From assembly GCF_006476045.1 (NCBI RefSeq), contig NZ_SRZY01000023.1:62001-126000 (forward strand): a DNA stretch of 64,000 nucleotides, in the 5' to 3' direction. Below are positions 8,954 to 18,914 of this stretch, piece after piece. The notes below the pieces were generated by a model. That model was not told the origin of the DNA. It worked only from the letters and a program-made list of their open reading frames with translations, and did not search any database. Both the position numbers and the translations under genes were made by a program. Source of the stretch: Sphingobacterium lumbrici (GTDB taxonomy: Bacteria > Bacteroidota > Bacteroidia > Sphingobacteriales > Sphingobacteriaceae). The stretch's first letter is position 1. Each line of letters begins with the position of its first letter.

Positions 8954-9730
8954 ATGAGTACTGTACGCGCAAAGAAACATCTCGGACAACATTTCCTAAA
9001 CGACAAAAATGCCGCTCAACGTATTGTCGAAGCGTTAACCCCTTTGCTGGGATTCAAGCATGTGCTGGAAGTGGGGCCAGGAATGGGTGTACTATCCGAC
9101 TTTTTACTCCAACATGAGGAGTACCAAACCTACTTAATCGATGTCGACGATGAGTCGATAGCGTTCCTTGCAGACAAGTATGCGCAATTAGGTAACCGCC
9201 TAATTCATGGAGACTTTTTGGCGTTGGATTTCAACCAGTATTTTGGAGATCAAATGGCCGTGATCGGTAATTTCCCATACAACATCTCTTCTCAAATATT
9301 ATTTAAAATATTGGAGGAGCGAAATCGCGTGGTTCAAATGGTCGGTATGTTTCAAAAGGAAGTTGCTGAACGATGTGTTGCTAAACCAGGCAGTAAGGAA
9401 TATGGAATACTAAGTGTTTTCCTCCAGGCCTACTATGATGTGGAATACCTTTTCACGGTAAAAGCAGGCGCTTTCAACCCACCGCCCAAAGTATTGTCAG
9501 GGGTAATGCGCATGACTCGCAATGCCAGAACAGTACTGGATTGCGATGAAAAACTATTTTGGAGAGTGGTGAAGGCCGGATTTAACCAACGTCGCAAGAC
9601 GCTACGGAATTCATTATCCGGTGTTATTCCAAAAGATAAAATGAGCGATAATCATTTATACGAATTAAGGGCAGAACGTTTAAGTGTAGAAAATTTTATC
9701 CAATTGACAAACGAAATTACTAACGCATAG
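8954..9730 (+). CDS. ksgA: 16S rRNA (adenine(1518)-N6/adenine(1519)-N6) dimethyltransferase
   Basis: RsmA/KsgA places four methyl groups on two adjacent adenines in helix 45 of 16S rRNA late in 30S assembly. The 258-residue product begins MSTVRAKKHLGQHFLND, the family's signature N-terminus. It has the SAM-binding LEVGPGMGVLSDFLL and the catalytic GNFPYNISSQILF (an NxPY-type motif). The C-terminal rRNA-binding domain contains FNQRRKTLRNSL. The ATG at 8954 is preferred over an upstream in-frame TTG at 8936, because the conserved N-terminus starts here and a promoter element covers the upstream codon. The next gene starts 4 nt downstream, so the two are probably co-transcribed. Confidence 0.96.
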   Translation: MSTVRAKKHLGQHFLNDKNAAQRIVEALTPLLGFKHVLEVGPGMGVLSDFLLQHEEYQTYLIDVDDESIAFLADKYAQLGNRLIHGDFLALDFNQYFGDQMAVIGNFPYNISSQILFKILEERNRVVQMVGMFQKEVAERCVAKPGSKEYGILSVFLQAYYDVEYLFTVKAGAFNPPPKVLSGVMRMTRNARTVLDCDEKLFWRVVKAGFNQRRKTLRNSLSGVIPKDKMSDNHLYELRAERLSVENFIQLTNEITNA

Positions 9731-9734
9731 TGTG

Positions 9735-10700
9735 ATGAGCACCAATATTCTTATCGTTGATGATGTACACCCTGTCTTGTTGGAAAAACTAGACAGAGAA
9801 GGAATCCGATATTCCTATGAGCCCACCATAAGTAGAACTGAGGCAGAAACTTGTATTTCGCTTTATACGGGGCTAATTATACGTTCAAAATTTCAGGTCG
9901 ATCGAGAATTTATAGATTTAGCACCGGCATTGACATTCATCGGCCGTTCAGGGGCAGGAATGGATAACATCGATGATGAATATGCCGCACAAAAAGGAAT
10001 TGCGTTAATCAGTGCCAATGAAGGAAACCGGGATGCTGTTGGTGAGCACATGATCGGCATGCTGCTGAGTTTAATGAATAATCTGAACCGTGGGAATCGT
10101 GAAATCGCCGAAGGAAAATGGTTGCGTGAAGAAAATCGGGGCTACGAACTTAAAGGGCGAACGGTGGCATTAATAGGCTATGGCAACAATGGACAAGCGA
10201 TGGCAAAAAAACTATCCGGATTTGATGTTAACATAATTGCTTATGACAAATATAAAACTGGTTTCTCGGATGCATATACACGGGAAGTATCAATGGAAGA
10301 AATTGTAAAACAAGCCGATGTGGTTAGTTTCCATATCCCCTTAACCAGAGAAACAAGATGTCTGGTTGATGACGAATACCTATTCCACTTTCGAAAACCC
10401 ATCTTCTTTTTAATGGGTGCCCGCGGGGGCATCGTACATATACCGGCCGTAATAAAAGCCCTTGATAATGGTAAAATTCTAGGTGCCGCATTTGATGTAT
10501 TACCTGTAGAGAAATTTCCTACACTTGGTCAGCAAGAGTGGTATTCCGACTTGATTTCGCGAGATAATGTTTTATTAAGTCCGCACGTCGCAGGATGGAC
10601 GTTTGAAAGTTATTACAAATTATCTGAGATACTGGTGGATAAAGTAATTCAATATCTTACCCCCCCCGGCCGGAATGCCTACGCAGGCTATAAATACTGA
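9735..10700 (+). CDS. D-isomer-specific 2-hydroxyacid dehydrogenase (phosphoglycerate dehydrogenase-like)
   Basis: This 321-residue NAD-dependent dehydrogenase has the two-part 2-hydroxyacid dehydrogenase fold. The substrate domain includes FIGRSGAGMDNIDDEYA. The nucleotide-binding domain carries the GxGxxG-type VALIGYGNNGQAM with an acceptor-binding acid in IIAYDKY. The catalytic residues are visible as Arg in GARGGIV, Glu in LPVEKFP and His in SPHVAGWT. It lacks the C-terminal ACT domain of classical SerA, so D-3-phosphoglycerate dehydrogenase is plausible but other 2-hydroxyacids are possible. It follows ksgA with a 4-nt gap. ATG 9735 is chosen over the GTG one codon earlier. Its end overlaps the convergent UbiA-like gene by 13 bp. 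Confidence 0.85.
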   Translation: MSTNILIVDDVHPVLLEKLDREGIRYSYEPTISRTEAETCISLYTGLIIRSKFQVDREFIDLAPALTFIGRSGAGMDNIDDEYAAQKGIALISANEGNRDAVGEHMIGMLLSLMNNLNRGNREIAEGKWLREENRGYELKGRTVALIGYGNNGQAMAKKLSGFDVNIIAYDKYKTGFSDAYTREVSMEEIVKQADVVSFHIPLTRETRCLVDDEYLFHFRKPIFFLMGARGGIVHIPAVIKALDNGKILGAAFDVLPVEKFPTLGQQEWYSDLISRDNVLLSPHVAGWTFESYYKLSEILVDKVIQYLTPPGRNAYAGYKY

Positions 10701-11575
10701 ATTAGACTGCAGATAAGGAATTGAAGAATCAGTGCCATATCCAAAAGATAAACGTGGTGATACTGCTTAATGTGCGGAAATATCATAAACCGCATTGTCA
10801 GTACGATGACCAAATTCGTTATGAAGAGGCCTATTTTTATATGACCTTCGTAAGGAGAGCATAGCACAAGAATCGAATGTACCAACACGAGGGTATAGCA
10901 CAATCGAATAGATTTTTTCTCTCCCAATAGATTGGGAATAGTTTTGAGGTGATAATATGAATCTTGCCGCATATCCCGTATATCGAAGGGCAACGTGCAA
11001 AGCAGTAAAAAGATGACTTTGGCAATTCCCAAATAGTTCGCTGCATACCAATCTATGCTCCCCCCTTCTGCCCATAACTGTACTACTGGCAAACCAACAC
11101 TACTTAAAGACCAGATGATTGCGATATGAAAGAGTTTGAGTCCGGGTAACTGCCGCAATCCGCCCCGCACCCCATTCATCTTAAAAAGAGGCAGTGCGTA
11201 GCTTAAACTTAGCAAACCTATCCCTGCTAAAAAGAAAAGCGTATGCAGATGAACTTCCATTAAAGCATAAGCCAACAGTATAAAAGCAAGAATACTATTC
11301 GTCCACAGCAACCATTCATTTTTGAAGATCCATCTCGTCCTTAAATAGGGCGATTCATGGGGATATTTAGGTTTGGAGCGCAGCATACTGAAGTTGTATA
11401 ATAGCAACGTAGCTGTTCCTTCGATCATTAAAATATACGGATTGCAGGGCTTATTCAAAATTATATAGGTCAGTGCACATTGCAGATATGCCGCCAAACC
11501 TATTAGCAGGTTGCTAAAAATAAAGAAGTAATATACATTGTTGACTATACGCATTTTGTCGCTTTTATGAGGCAA
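10688..11575 (-). CDS. UbiA-like polytopic membrane protein
   Basis: This 295-residue protein has about eight or nine hydrophobic segments and resembles the UbiA superfamily of membrane prenyltransferases. The second aspartate motif is visible as DIRDMRQD (198-205), followed by KTIPNLLGEKKSI, a typical continuation. The first motif (NDxxDxxxD) is not evident: the equivalent early region near YNFSML (60-65) lacks the aspartates. It may therefore be a divergent family member, as is seen among uncharacterised Bacteroidota homologues, and no prenylation substrate can be assigned. It overlaps the convergent dehydrogenase gene by 13 bp and is divergent from acs. A start at Met8 (11554) is an alternative. 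Confidence 0.65.
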   Translation of the reverse strand: MPHKSDKMRIVNNVYYFFIFSNLLIGLAAYLQCALTYIILNKPCNPYILMIEGTATLLLYNFSMLRSKPKYPHESPYLRTRWIFKNEWLLWTNSILAFILLAYALMEVHLHTLFFLAGIGLLSLSYALPLFKMNGVRGGLRQLPGLKLFHIAIIWSLSSVGLPVVQLWAEGGSIDWYAANYLGIAKVIFLLLCTLPFDIRDMRQDSYYHLKTIPNLLGEKKSIRLCYTLVLVHSILVLCSPYEGHIKIGLFITNLVIVLTMRFMIFPHIKQYHHVYLLDMALILQFLICSLIQYL

Positions 11576-11743
11576 TTTAACATTACCATCCCAGGATGAA
11601 TATCACGAAAATTAGTAATTGACATCAAAAAAAATTAAATTAGCTCACATAAGAACTTACTTGCTGTTTACAATAAATATATGGCAGGAACAAATAAGTT
11701 TTAATATAAAAATAGTATAGACCTATAAATTTTAATAAAAAAG

Positions 11744-13660
11744 ATGAGTTTTCAAATTAATTCTTTTGAAGCATATCAAGAAGCTTACAAAAAAAGTATT
11801 GATTATCCGGAACAATTTTGGGGAGAAATTGCGGAGAATTTTTTCTGGAAGAGGAAATGGACGAATGTACTGAATTGGAATTTTACCGAGCCAGACATTA
11901 AATGGTTTGAAGGAGGTAAGCTTAATATTACAGAGAACTGTCTAGATCGCCACATCTATAGCCAGGGTGACAAACCCGCGATCATCTGGGAGCCGAATGA
12001 TCCGAACGAAGCACACCGTATCCTTTCGTACAAACAGTTGTTGCAGAAAGTAGAACAATTTGCCCATGTCTTAAAGAACAACAATATCCGTAAAGGCGAC
12101 CGCGTATGTATTTACTTACCGATGGTACCCGAATTAGTCATTGCGGTATTAGCCTGTGCCCGTATTGGTGCGATACATTCGGTTGTATTTGGTGGATTTT
12201 CGGCACAATCCATTGCAGACCGCATCACTGATGCCAACTGTAAACTCGTGATTACTTCAGATGGCGGTTTCCGCGGCACGAAGGTATTAGAACTGAAATC
12301 CATCGTGGATGATGCACTCATGCAATGCAAAACGGTAGAAAAGGTAATTGTACTGACACGTACACGTACACCGGTATCGATGATCAAAGGCAGAGATGTG
12401 TGGTGGGAAGACGAAATCAAAAAAGTAGAAACACAGGGAAATCCGTCCTGCCCTGCTGAAGAGATGGATGCGGAAGATACACTTTTTATCCTCTATACAT
12501 CGGGATCAACAGGTAAACCAAAAGGCGTTGTACATACAACGGGTGGATACATGGTGTACACGGGATATACTTTTTCCAACGTATTCCAATATCAACCCGA
12601 TGAAGTCTATTTCTGCACCGCAGATATTGGATGGATTACGGGGCATTCATATATTGTCTATGGCCCACTCTCTCAAGGAGCCACTTCGTTAATGTTTGAA
12701 GGAATCCCTACTTTTCCCGATGCGGGACGGTTCTGGGATATCGTCGATAAATTCAAGGTAAATATCCTGTACACCGCACCTACCGCAATCCGTTCGTTGA
12801 TGGCATTTGGAGATGATTTTGTGGATAAATACGATCTAAGCAGTATCACAAAACTGGGATCTGTTGGAGAGCCAATCAATGAAGAAGCTTGGCAGTGGTA
12901 CCATGATAAAATAGGAAAAGGCAAAGCGCCGATAGCCGATACCTGGTGGCAAACGGAGAACGGTGGTATATTAATAGCACCTATAGCAGGTATCTCACCG
13001 ACCATCCCAAGCTATGCTATGTTACCGCTTCCGGGAGTGCAACCCTGTTTGATGGACGAGAATGGACAGGAGATCGAGGGAAACGATGTATCCGGAAATC
13101 TCTGCATCAAATATCCGTGGCCGGGTATGTTGCGCACCACTTGGGGCGATCATGAACGCTGTAAACAAACGTATTTCTCCACCTATGAAAACAATTATTT
13201 TACAGGTGACGGATGCTATAGAAGTCCGGAGGGTTACTACCGCATCACTGGCCGTGTGGATGATGTATTGAATGTTTCAGGCCACCGCATTGGTACTGCT
13301 GAAGTCGAAAATGCCATAAACATGCACTCCGATGTAGTCGAATCGGCCATTGTAGGCTACCCACATCCGGTTAAGGGACAGGGAATCTACGCGTATGTCA
13401 TCGCCAATCACCACATCGACGAAGAGAGCACACGTAAAGATATCTTACAAACGGTAACCCGTCTGATTGGCGCCATCGCCAAGCCAGACATTATCCAATT
13501 TGTAAGTGAGTTACCGAAAACAAGATCAGGTAAAATCATGCGGCGTATCTTGCGCAAGATCGCAGAAAATGAGCTTTCAAGTTTAGGTGATACGTCTACG
13601 CTACAAGATCCAACCGTGGTCGAAGCAATTATTCAGGGAGCTGAAAAAATAAGGAAATAA
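11744..13660 (+). CDS. acs: Acetyl-CoA synthetase (AMP-forming)
   Basis: Acs activates acetate to acetyl-CoA through an acetyl-adenylate, feeding the TCA cycle and lipid synthesis. The 638-residue length is standard. Motifs include the P-loop-like YTSGSTGKPKGVVHTTGGY, DTWWQTENG, the A8 hinge region YRITGRVDDVLNVSGHRIGT and the C-terminal PKTRSGKIMRRILRKIA, whose lysine is the family's usual acetylation-regulated residue. The start is preceded by an A-rich AAAAAAG stretch. It stands as a single gene divergent from the UbiA-like gene, with two hairpins downstream. Confidence 0.97.
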   Translation: MSFQINSFEAYQEAYKKSIDYPEQFWGEIAENFFWKRKWTNVLNWNFTEPDIKWFEGGKLNITENCLDRHIYSQGDKPAIIWEPNDPNEAHRILSYKQLLQKVEQFAHVLKNNNIRKGDRVCIYLPMVPELVIAVLACARIGAIHSVVFGGFSAQSIADRITDANCKLVITSDGGFRGTKVLELKSIVDDALMQCKTVEKVIVLTRTRTPVSMIKGRDVWWEDEIKKVETQGNPSCPAEEMDAEDTLFILYTSGSTGKPKGVVHTTGGYMVYTGYTFSNVFQYQPDEVYFCTADIGWITGHSYIVYGPLSQGATSLMFEGIPTFPDAGRFWDIVDKFKVNILYTAPTAIRSLMAFGDDFVDKYDLSSITKLGSVGEPINEEAWQWYHDKIGKGKAPIADTWWQTENGGILIAPIAGISPTIPSYAMLPLPGVQPCLMDENGQEIEGNDVSGNLCIKYPWPGMLRTTWGDHERCKQTYFSTYENNYFTGDGCYRSPEGYYRITGRVDDVLNVSGHRIGTAEVENAINMHSDVVESAIVGYPHPVKGQGIYAYVIANHHIDEESTRKDILQTVTRLIGAIAKPDIIQFVSELPKTRSGKIMRRILRKIAENELSSLGDTSTLQDPTVVEAIIQGAEKIRK

Positions 13661-13661
13661 G

Positions 13662-13700
13662 ACAAGAGGGAGGGTCAACATTTTGTTGACTCTCTCTTGT
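13662..13700 (+). terminator. Terminator after acs
   Basis: A stem pairs ACAAGAG...GTCAAC with GTTGAC...CTCTTGT, interrupted by two unpaired bases, around a small T-rich loop directly after the acs stop codon. The downstream U-tract is weak. Confidence 0.6.
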
Positions 13701-13745
13701 TCTCGTGTTGTATGGTTTTAATTATAAGACGCTCGAAATAAAAAA

Positions 13746-13773
13746 GGGAATGTCTATAAAATTCGACATTCCC
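13746..13773. terminator. Hairpin flanked by A and T runs
   Basis: GGGAATGTC pairs perfectly with GACATTCCC around a 10-nt loop. An A-run precedes the left arm and TAAAAAA follows the right arm, so the U-tract is stronger in the minus direction, where the sigma-factor remnant would be read. Confidence 0.65.
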
Positions 13774-13840
13774 TAAAAAACAATTTTGCTACAAAGGTGT
13801 TATATTCATCCATTTGCGAGCATCAGTCGCCGTAACTAAG

Positions 13841-14065
13841 TCATACCGGCTGGCACCTTTTTCGATCACATACAATCACAGCTGTATATAAAAAAGACCG
13901 AATAGAATTCTCATCCTCAGACACATTCTCCTTTCGCTGTAAATAGGCAATAAAAGCATCCTGCGCCAAATCTTCAGCCAACTCGGAATCGCCTACTAGC
14001 TTCCAAGCAAAGTAACAAAGTCCTTTATAATATCGTTTAAATAAATCAGCCGCAAAATCATTCAT
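13841..14065 (-). pseudogene. Truncated ECF-type RNA polymerase sigma factor
   Basis: The minus-strand frame gives 74 residues: LFKRYYKGLCYFAWKLVG, SELAEDLAQDAFIAYLQRK and IRSFLYTAV. This is region 2 of an ECF sigma-70 factor (core binding and -10 recognition). After that the frame ends in an unrelated tail, VCDRKRCQPV. Region 4, which contacts the -35 element and makes up the second half of the ~180-residue family, is absent. Another frame just downstream reads GASRYDLVTATDARKWMN, which I do not recognise and which is not region 4. It is best read as a gene remnant after deletion. In Bacteroidota such sigma factors usually sit beside a FecR anti-sigma gene and a SusC; none is here. Confidence 0.75.
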
Positions 14066-14309
14066 AACACTACAATTAATAATCTTGGAGAAGATAATCT
14101 AGGAATAGATCGACATTATCCTATAAATGCAAGAGCAATATACAAACTTAACACTAAAATAACATTATAAATGTTGTAAAAAATTATCTCCCTATATATA
14201 AAACTTCTTCCCCGACGCAATAAAGACAGAGATATTCGATATTATTTTATGAAAAAAGCGTCTTTTTTCGTATTTTTATGGCTTTCCATAAATCCATAAT
14301 AAAAAATAG

Positions 14310-16622
14310 ATGCTATTAGCTGTATTATCGGGATTAATCATATCGCTTTTAATTATTCCATTTGGCAAGCTGTTAAAGACCAAATGGAGTATTCTCCTCA
14401 CCTTATTACCTGCATTACTTTTTTTGTATTTCATAAGCTATATACCCGCTATATCTGCCGGATCCAGCTTTTTGCAGCACACAAATTGGGTGACCTCTTT
14501 AGGGGTCGATTTTGACTTCAGATTGGATGGCTTATCTTTACTTTTTGCACTCTTGATTACCGGTATCGGGACAGCAATATTTTTTTATGCCAGGACCTAT
14601 TTAAAAGGTCATGTCTTTTTCGATCGCTTCTTTGGCTATCTGTGTCTCTTCATGTCCGCAATGCTGGGGGTAGTTTTATCAGACAATATACTTTTGCTGT
14701 TTATATTTTGGGAACTGACGAGTATCAGCTCTTTCTTCCTGATCGGATTTAACAATGACAATGCGGAATCTCGAAAAAGTGCCTTGACAGCGCTTAGTAT
14801 TACTGGATTGGGCGGTTTTTTCTTACTGGCGGGTTTGGTACTATTGGGGAATATTACAGGTACCTATACCATATCCGAACTTATCACTTCTCGCGAATCT
14901 ATCCTCAACCACAACTTATATCCGTTGATACTTGGATTCCTGTTCTTGGGTGCATTCACAAAATCAGCGCAATTTCCGTTTCATTTTTGGTTACCGGGCG
15001 CCATGAAAGCACCTACACCCGTATCTGCGTATCTTCATTCGGCGACGATGGTGAAAGCCGGAATCTATCTATTAGCGAGATTTTCTCCAATATTAGGTGG
15101 TACCGACTATTGGAATTACACGTTAATGGCCGTAGGTGGATTTACAATGTTATTTGCTTCTGTCCACTCCCTGTTCCGAATCGATTTAAAAGGTATTTTA
15201 GCCTATTCCACTATTTCGGCATTAGGGATTTTGACTTTTCTTATCGGGTTAGGTACGCGGGAAGCTATCATAGCAGCAAGTGTTTTTATATTAGTACACG
15301 CACTATATAAGGCTACGCTGTTCTTGGTAACCGGCATCATCGATCATGAAACGGGCACGCGGGATATCACAGTATTGGGAGGTTTACGAAAAGTATTGTT
15401 GCCGGTTTCGATAGCAGGTGTTCTAGCCGCTTTGTCAAGTGCTGGTCTCCCACTTACGTATGGGTTTATCGGTAAAGATTTAATATACGAAGCTACCTTA
15501 CATACCAATTATCAAACACTCGGTTGGATATTGACCGCAGTAGCTATTGCAACCAATATCGGACTGGTAGCCGCTGGATTTATGGCAGGCATAAAACCAT
15601 TTATGGGATCCTTGCCCAAGCAATTCGAGACCGTACATCTTCCGTATAAATCCATGTGGATACCTCCATTGATATTAGCCATATTAGGATTGGTCTTTGG
15701 TTTGTTCCCCGGTCCGGCAGGCGATTTTATAAACCACGCCACGGCAAATGCTATTTATGGGAGCGAAACAGATATGCATCTGAAAATATGGCATGGATTC
15801 AATATCGTGTTGATATTAAGTCTTGCGACCTTATTAGCTGGAACCCTCGTATATTTTATCAATAAACCCAGTGCATTGAAATTACATGCCATTGAAAAGC
15901 TCAATTCAATAGCACCGCAACGCGTCTTTACACGCTTTGCCAACGATATTATGCGGTTTTCAAGGTGGTACACTGATCTATTTCACAACGGATACCTACG
16001 ATCATATCACCTGAAAATTATATTATTTGCGGAGGCTCTCCTCGCGTACAAGCTATGGCTTAGCGGCCCCTTTGCATTTAATTTTGATACGGTAACCATG
16101 CCGTCCTTTTATGAAATTGGCGTTATCTTAATCTTGATAGGCGCGTTATACCTGGTCGTAACCACCCCATCCCGATTAACATCCGTAGTATCCATGAGTG
16201 TGGTTGGGTATTGTACCTGTTTGATATTTGTGTTCTATAGTGCTCCCGATCTTGCGATGACGCAATTTACCATCGACACCTTAAGCACCGTATTATTTGT
16301 ACTGGTATTATACAAGCTGCCTAGCTTTATCAATATGACCAGTAAAACTGTGCTCTATCGCGACGGCATAATCGCATTAAGTTTTGGGGGGATCATCTCA
16401 TTAATCGCTTTACGCGTATGGTCTGAACCCATTTCAAAAGATATCGCTAATTTTTACGGCGAAAATGCTTACATCTTAGCGAAAGGTAAAAATGTAGTGA
16501 ATGTGATACTAGTCGATTTTAGAGGGATTGATACCATGTTTGAAACGGTGGTGTTGAGTATTGCAGCATTAGGCGTATACAGTTTAATACGATTACGATT
16601 AAAATCAACAGAAAAAGAATAA
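14310..16622 (+). CDS. mrpA: Mrp Na+/H+ antiporter subunit A
   Basis: MrpA/MnhA is the largest subunit of the multi-subunit cation/proton antiporter and is related to complex I NuoL. The 770-residue protein is highly hydrophobic, with about 20 membrane segments. The proton-antiporter core spans about residues 60-420, with [20 protein letters not shown] and [14 protein letters not shown] as NuoL-like signatures. The C-terminal third contains the MrpA-specific extension with [20 protein letters not shown] and [17 protein letters not shown], the latter being the region that resembles MrpB. It is the first gene of a seven-gene operon in the order A-B-C-D-E-F-G. The complex exports Na+ in exchange for protons and supports pH and salt tolerance. 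Confidence 0.96.
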   Translation: MLLAVLSGLIISLLIIPFGKLLKTKWSILLTLLPALLFLYFISYIPAISAGSSFLQHTNWVTSLGVDFDFRLDGLSLLFALLITGIGTAIFFYARTYLKGHVFFDRFFGYLCLFMSAMLGVVLSDNILLLFIFWELTSISSFFLIGFNNDNAESRKSALTALSITGLGGFFLLAGLVLLGNITGTYTISELITSRESILNHNLYPLILGFLFLGAFTKSAQFPFHFWLPGAMKAPTPVSAYLHSATMVKAGIYLLARFSPILGGTDYWNYTLMAVGGFTMLFASVHSLFRIDLKGILAYSTISALGILTFLIGLGTREAIIAASVFILVHALYKATLFLVTGIIDHETGTRDITVLGGLRKVLLPVSIAGVLAALSSAGLPLTYGFIGKDLIYEATLHTNYQTLGWILTAVAIATNIGLVAAGFMAGIKPFMGSLPKQFETVHLPYKSMWIPPLILAILGLVFGLFPGPAGDFINHATANAIYGSETDMHLKIWHGFNIVLILSLATLLAGTLVYFINKPSALKLHAIEKLNSIAPQRVFTRFANDIMRFSRWYTDLFHNGYLRSYHLKIILFAEALLAYKLWLSGPFAFNFDTVTMPSFYEIGVILILIGALYLVVTTPSRLTSVVSMSVVGYCTCLIFVFYSAPDLAMTQFTIDTLSTVLFVLVLYKLPSFINMTSKTVLYRDGIIALSFGGIISLIALRVWSEPISKDIANFYGENAYILAKGKNVVNVILVDFRGIDTMFETVVLSIAALGVYSLIRLRLKSTEKE

Positions 16623-16623
16623 T

Positions 16624-17049
16624 ATGCGAAGTCCTATATTACAATCAGCTACGAAGTATTTACTTCCTATTCTGTTACTATTTTCCTTTTTTCTACTGCT
16701 CCGTGGGCACTATTATCCCGGCGGAGGATTTGTAGGTGGCCTAGTTGCGGCAATTGCTTTCGTATTGCATAGTTTTGCCAACGGCACAGAAGCTACCATG
16801 AAAATTTTAAGGAGAAAACCTTTGTCCTTAATTCCGATCGGACTGGGCATTTCGGCAACGAGTTTAGCCGCTCCCATGCTCTTTGGACTTCCCCCAATGA
16901 CAGGATTGTGGTTCGAGCAGCCGATCCCCGTCATTGGCATGATTGGATCCTCCTTATTTTTTGATCTAGGAGTTTATTTGGTCGTTATCGGCGTCATATT
17001 AACTATCCTGTTCACCATTTCATTAAACAATATAACCGAGAAAGACTAA
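16624..17049 (+). CDS. mrpB: Mrp Na+/H+ antiporter subunit B
   Basis: This 141-residue membrane protein matches MrpB/MnhB. It has the family signature [17 protein letters not shown] near residues 27-43 and four hydrophobic segments. It starts 1 nt after the mrpA stop and its last base is the first base of mrpC, so translation is coupled. It is required for the assembled antiporter together with the other small subunits. Confidence 0.95.
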   Translation: MRSPILQSATKYLLPILLLFSFFLLLRGHYYPGGGFVGGLVAAIAFVLHSFANGTEATMKILRRKPLSLIPIGLGISATSLAAPMLFGLPPMTGLWFEQPIPVIGMIGSSLFFDLGVYLVVIGVILTILFTISLNNITEKD

Positions 17050-17405
17050 TGGAGTTATTATTAATAGTTCTTTTAGGCCTGCTGTATGCAGCGGGTGTAT
17101 ACATGATACTTCGCAGAAGTATGGTGAAGTTGCTTTTGGGAATTATGCTTCTCGGAAGCGGGACCAATATCTTGATTTTTTTACTCGGCGGCATTACTAA
17201 AGGAAAGCCCCCGGTGATAGATGAAAATGCAAAATTATTTCAAGATGTTTTTGCGGATCCTATTCCTCAATCCCTAATTTTAACTGCAATTGTAATCAGT
17301 TTTGGTCTGACGGCATTTGCTATTGTACTATTAAAACGAGTTTACGCCTTGGTAAATTCAGATGATTTAGATGACTTAAATACGCCCGAAGAGGAAGATA
17401 TATGA
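17049..17405 (+). CDS. mrpC: Mrp Na+/H+ antiporter subunit C
   Basis: MrpC/MnhC is homologous to complex I NuoK. The 118-residue product has three membrane helices, with the signature LLLGIMLLGSGTNILIFL and later DPIPQSLILTAIVISFGLTAFAIV. It ends in an acidic tail (DDLDDLNTPEEEDI). It overlaps mrpD by 4 nt (ATGA type), as expected for a co-translated antiporter operon. Confidence 0.95.
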   Translation: MELLLIVLLGLLYAAGVYMILRRSMVKLLLGIMLLGSGTNILIFLLGGITKGKPPVIDENAKLFQDVFADPIPQSLILTAIVISFGLTAFAIVLLKRVYALVNSDDLDDLNTPEEEDI

Positions 17406-18910
17406 TAGACAATCACATTTTAGCACCCGTTTTTATACATCTCTTTTCAGCAATACTCCAACTTGTTGCCTGGCGAAAAACCGTGACCCAACGTTTTATC
17501 AGTGTGGGTGGCAGTTTTTTAGGATTAATGCTTGCTATTCGGCTTTTCACGAAAGTATATAATAATGGCATATTAACGATGAATGCAGCCAACTGGGAAG
17601 CTCCATTTGGTATTGTATTCGTAGCAGATTTACTCAGCGTCACCTTAGTGTTATTGACCTCCATAGCAGGATTCGCCGTTTCTATTTTTTCATCGACCGG
17701 ATTAAACAGACAACGCATGCTCTATGGCTATTTCCCTATTTTTCATTTCCTGTTGATGGGCTTAAATGGTGCCTTTCTGACCGGGGATATCTTCAACTTG
17801 TATGTCTGGTTTGAGGTTATCATCATTTCATCTTTTGTCCTGATGACATTGGGCGGTCGAAAAGCACAGCTCGAAGGAGCGGTGAAATACATGGCCATGA
17901 ATATTCTGGCTTCCACATTTTTTCTTACGGGCATTGGAATACTTTATGGGATAACGGGAACCCTGAATATGGCAGATCTGTCTATAAAAATAACACAGGT
18001 ACAGAACCAATATCTGGTTGGAATTACGGCCTGTTTCTTTTTAATTGGTTTCGGGATCAAATCGGCTGTTTTTCCATTGTATTACTGGTTACCTTCGTCT
18101 TACCATACACCCCCGTCTGCCGTCGCTGCCACCTTTGGTGGACTTTTGACCAAAGTAGGTATTTATGCGATTATCCGTGTATTTAGTTTAATATTTGTTT
18201 TGGATACATTTACCCAAAACCTACTGATGGGTATGGCTATATTTACAATTATTACCGGCGCTTTGGGCGCTTTGATAAAAACCAATATACGAAGGCTATT
18301 TTCATATCTTATCGTTTGTCATATCGGATTTATGATCGGTGGTATCGCGATGTTTACTAAAATAGCATTAATGGGAACGATATTATACCTTATACACGAC
18401 ATCGTGGTAAAAACAAATATGTTCCTCATCGCAGGTGTAATCAGACAGCTGCGCGGATCAATGGATATGAATAAACTAGGTGGAATCTATAAAGAATACC
18501 CTAAGATCTCCTTATTGATTGCACTGGTCTTATTTTCACTAGTCGGCATCCCCCCGTTATCGGGTTTTTGGCCGAAAATATATTTGTTTCAAGAAGCCTT
18601 TACACAGCAACAATACGTTTTTGTCGCTGCGCTGATCATAGGAAGTTTTGTAACGATGTACGTCATTGCCAAGATGTGGTCTGAAGTGTTCTGGAAAGAT
18701 GTTCCTAAAGACGTAGAAGTAGAAAACAAATTTGAGCCCTTACCGTTGATCCGTAAAATATTACTGATTCTACCTGTAGGAATACTGGCGATAGTGACGT
18801 TATACATAGGGCTCAATGCAGAAACAATCGTACAATTGGTCGACAAAATATCGGACCAACTTATAAATACGCAACCTTATGTGGAAGCAGTTTTAGGAAA
18901 ACAAAATTAA
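17402..18910 (+). CDS. mrpD: Mrp Na+/H+ antiporter subunit D
   Basis: MrpD/MnhD is the second NuoL/M/N-like proton-channel subunit. The 502-residue protein has about 14 membrane segments. Characteristic stretches are NLYVWFEVIIISSFVLM (the conserved glutamate in a membrane helix), FPLYYWLPSSYHTPPSAVAA, and FGGLLTKVGIYAIIR, whose lysine is conserved in this family. It begins inside the end of mrpC and is followed 4 nt later by mrpE. Confidence 0.95.
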   Translation: MIDNHILAPVFIHLFSAILQLVAWRKTVTQRFISVGGSFLGLMLAIRLFTKVYNNGILTMNAANWEAPFGIVFVADLLSVTLVLLTSIAGFAVSIFSSTGLNRQRMLYGYFPIFHFLLMGLNGAFLTGDIFNLYVWFEVIIISSFVLMTLGGRKAQLEGAVKYMAMNILASTFFLTGIGILYGITGTLNMADLSIKITQVQNQYLVGITACFFLIGFGIKSAVFPLYYWLPSSYHTPPSAVAATFGGLLTKVGIYAIIRVFSLIFVLDTFTQNLLMGMAIFTIITGALGALIKTNIRRLFSYLIVCHIGFMIGGIAMFTKIALMGTILYLIHDIVVKTNMFLIAGVIRQLRGSMDMNKLGGIYKEYPKISLLIALVLFSLVGIPPLSGFWPKIYLFQEAFTQQQYVFVAALIIGSFVTMYVIAKMWSEVFWKDVPKDVEVENKFEPLPLIRKILLILPVGILAIVTLYIGLNAETIVQLVDKISDQLINTQPYVEAVLGKQN

Positions 18911-18914
18911 CGAT

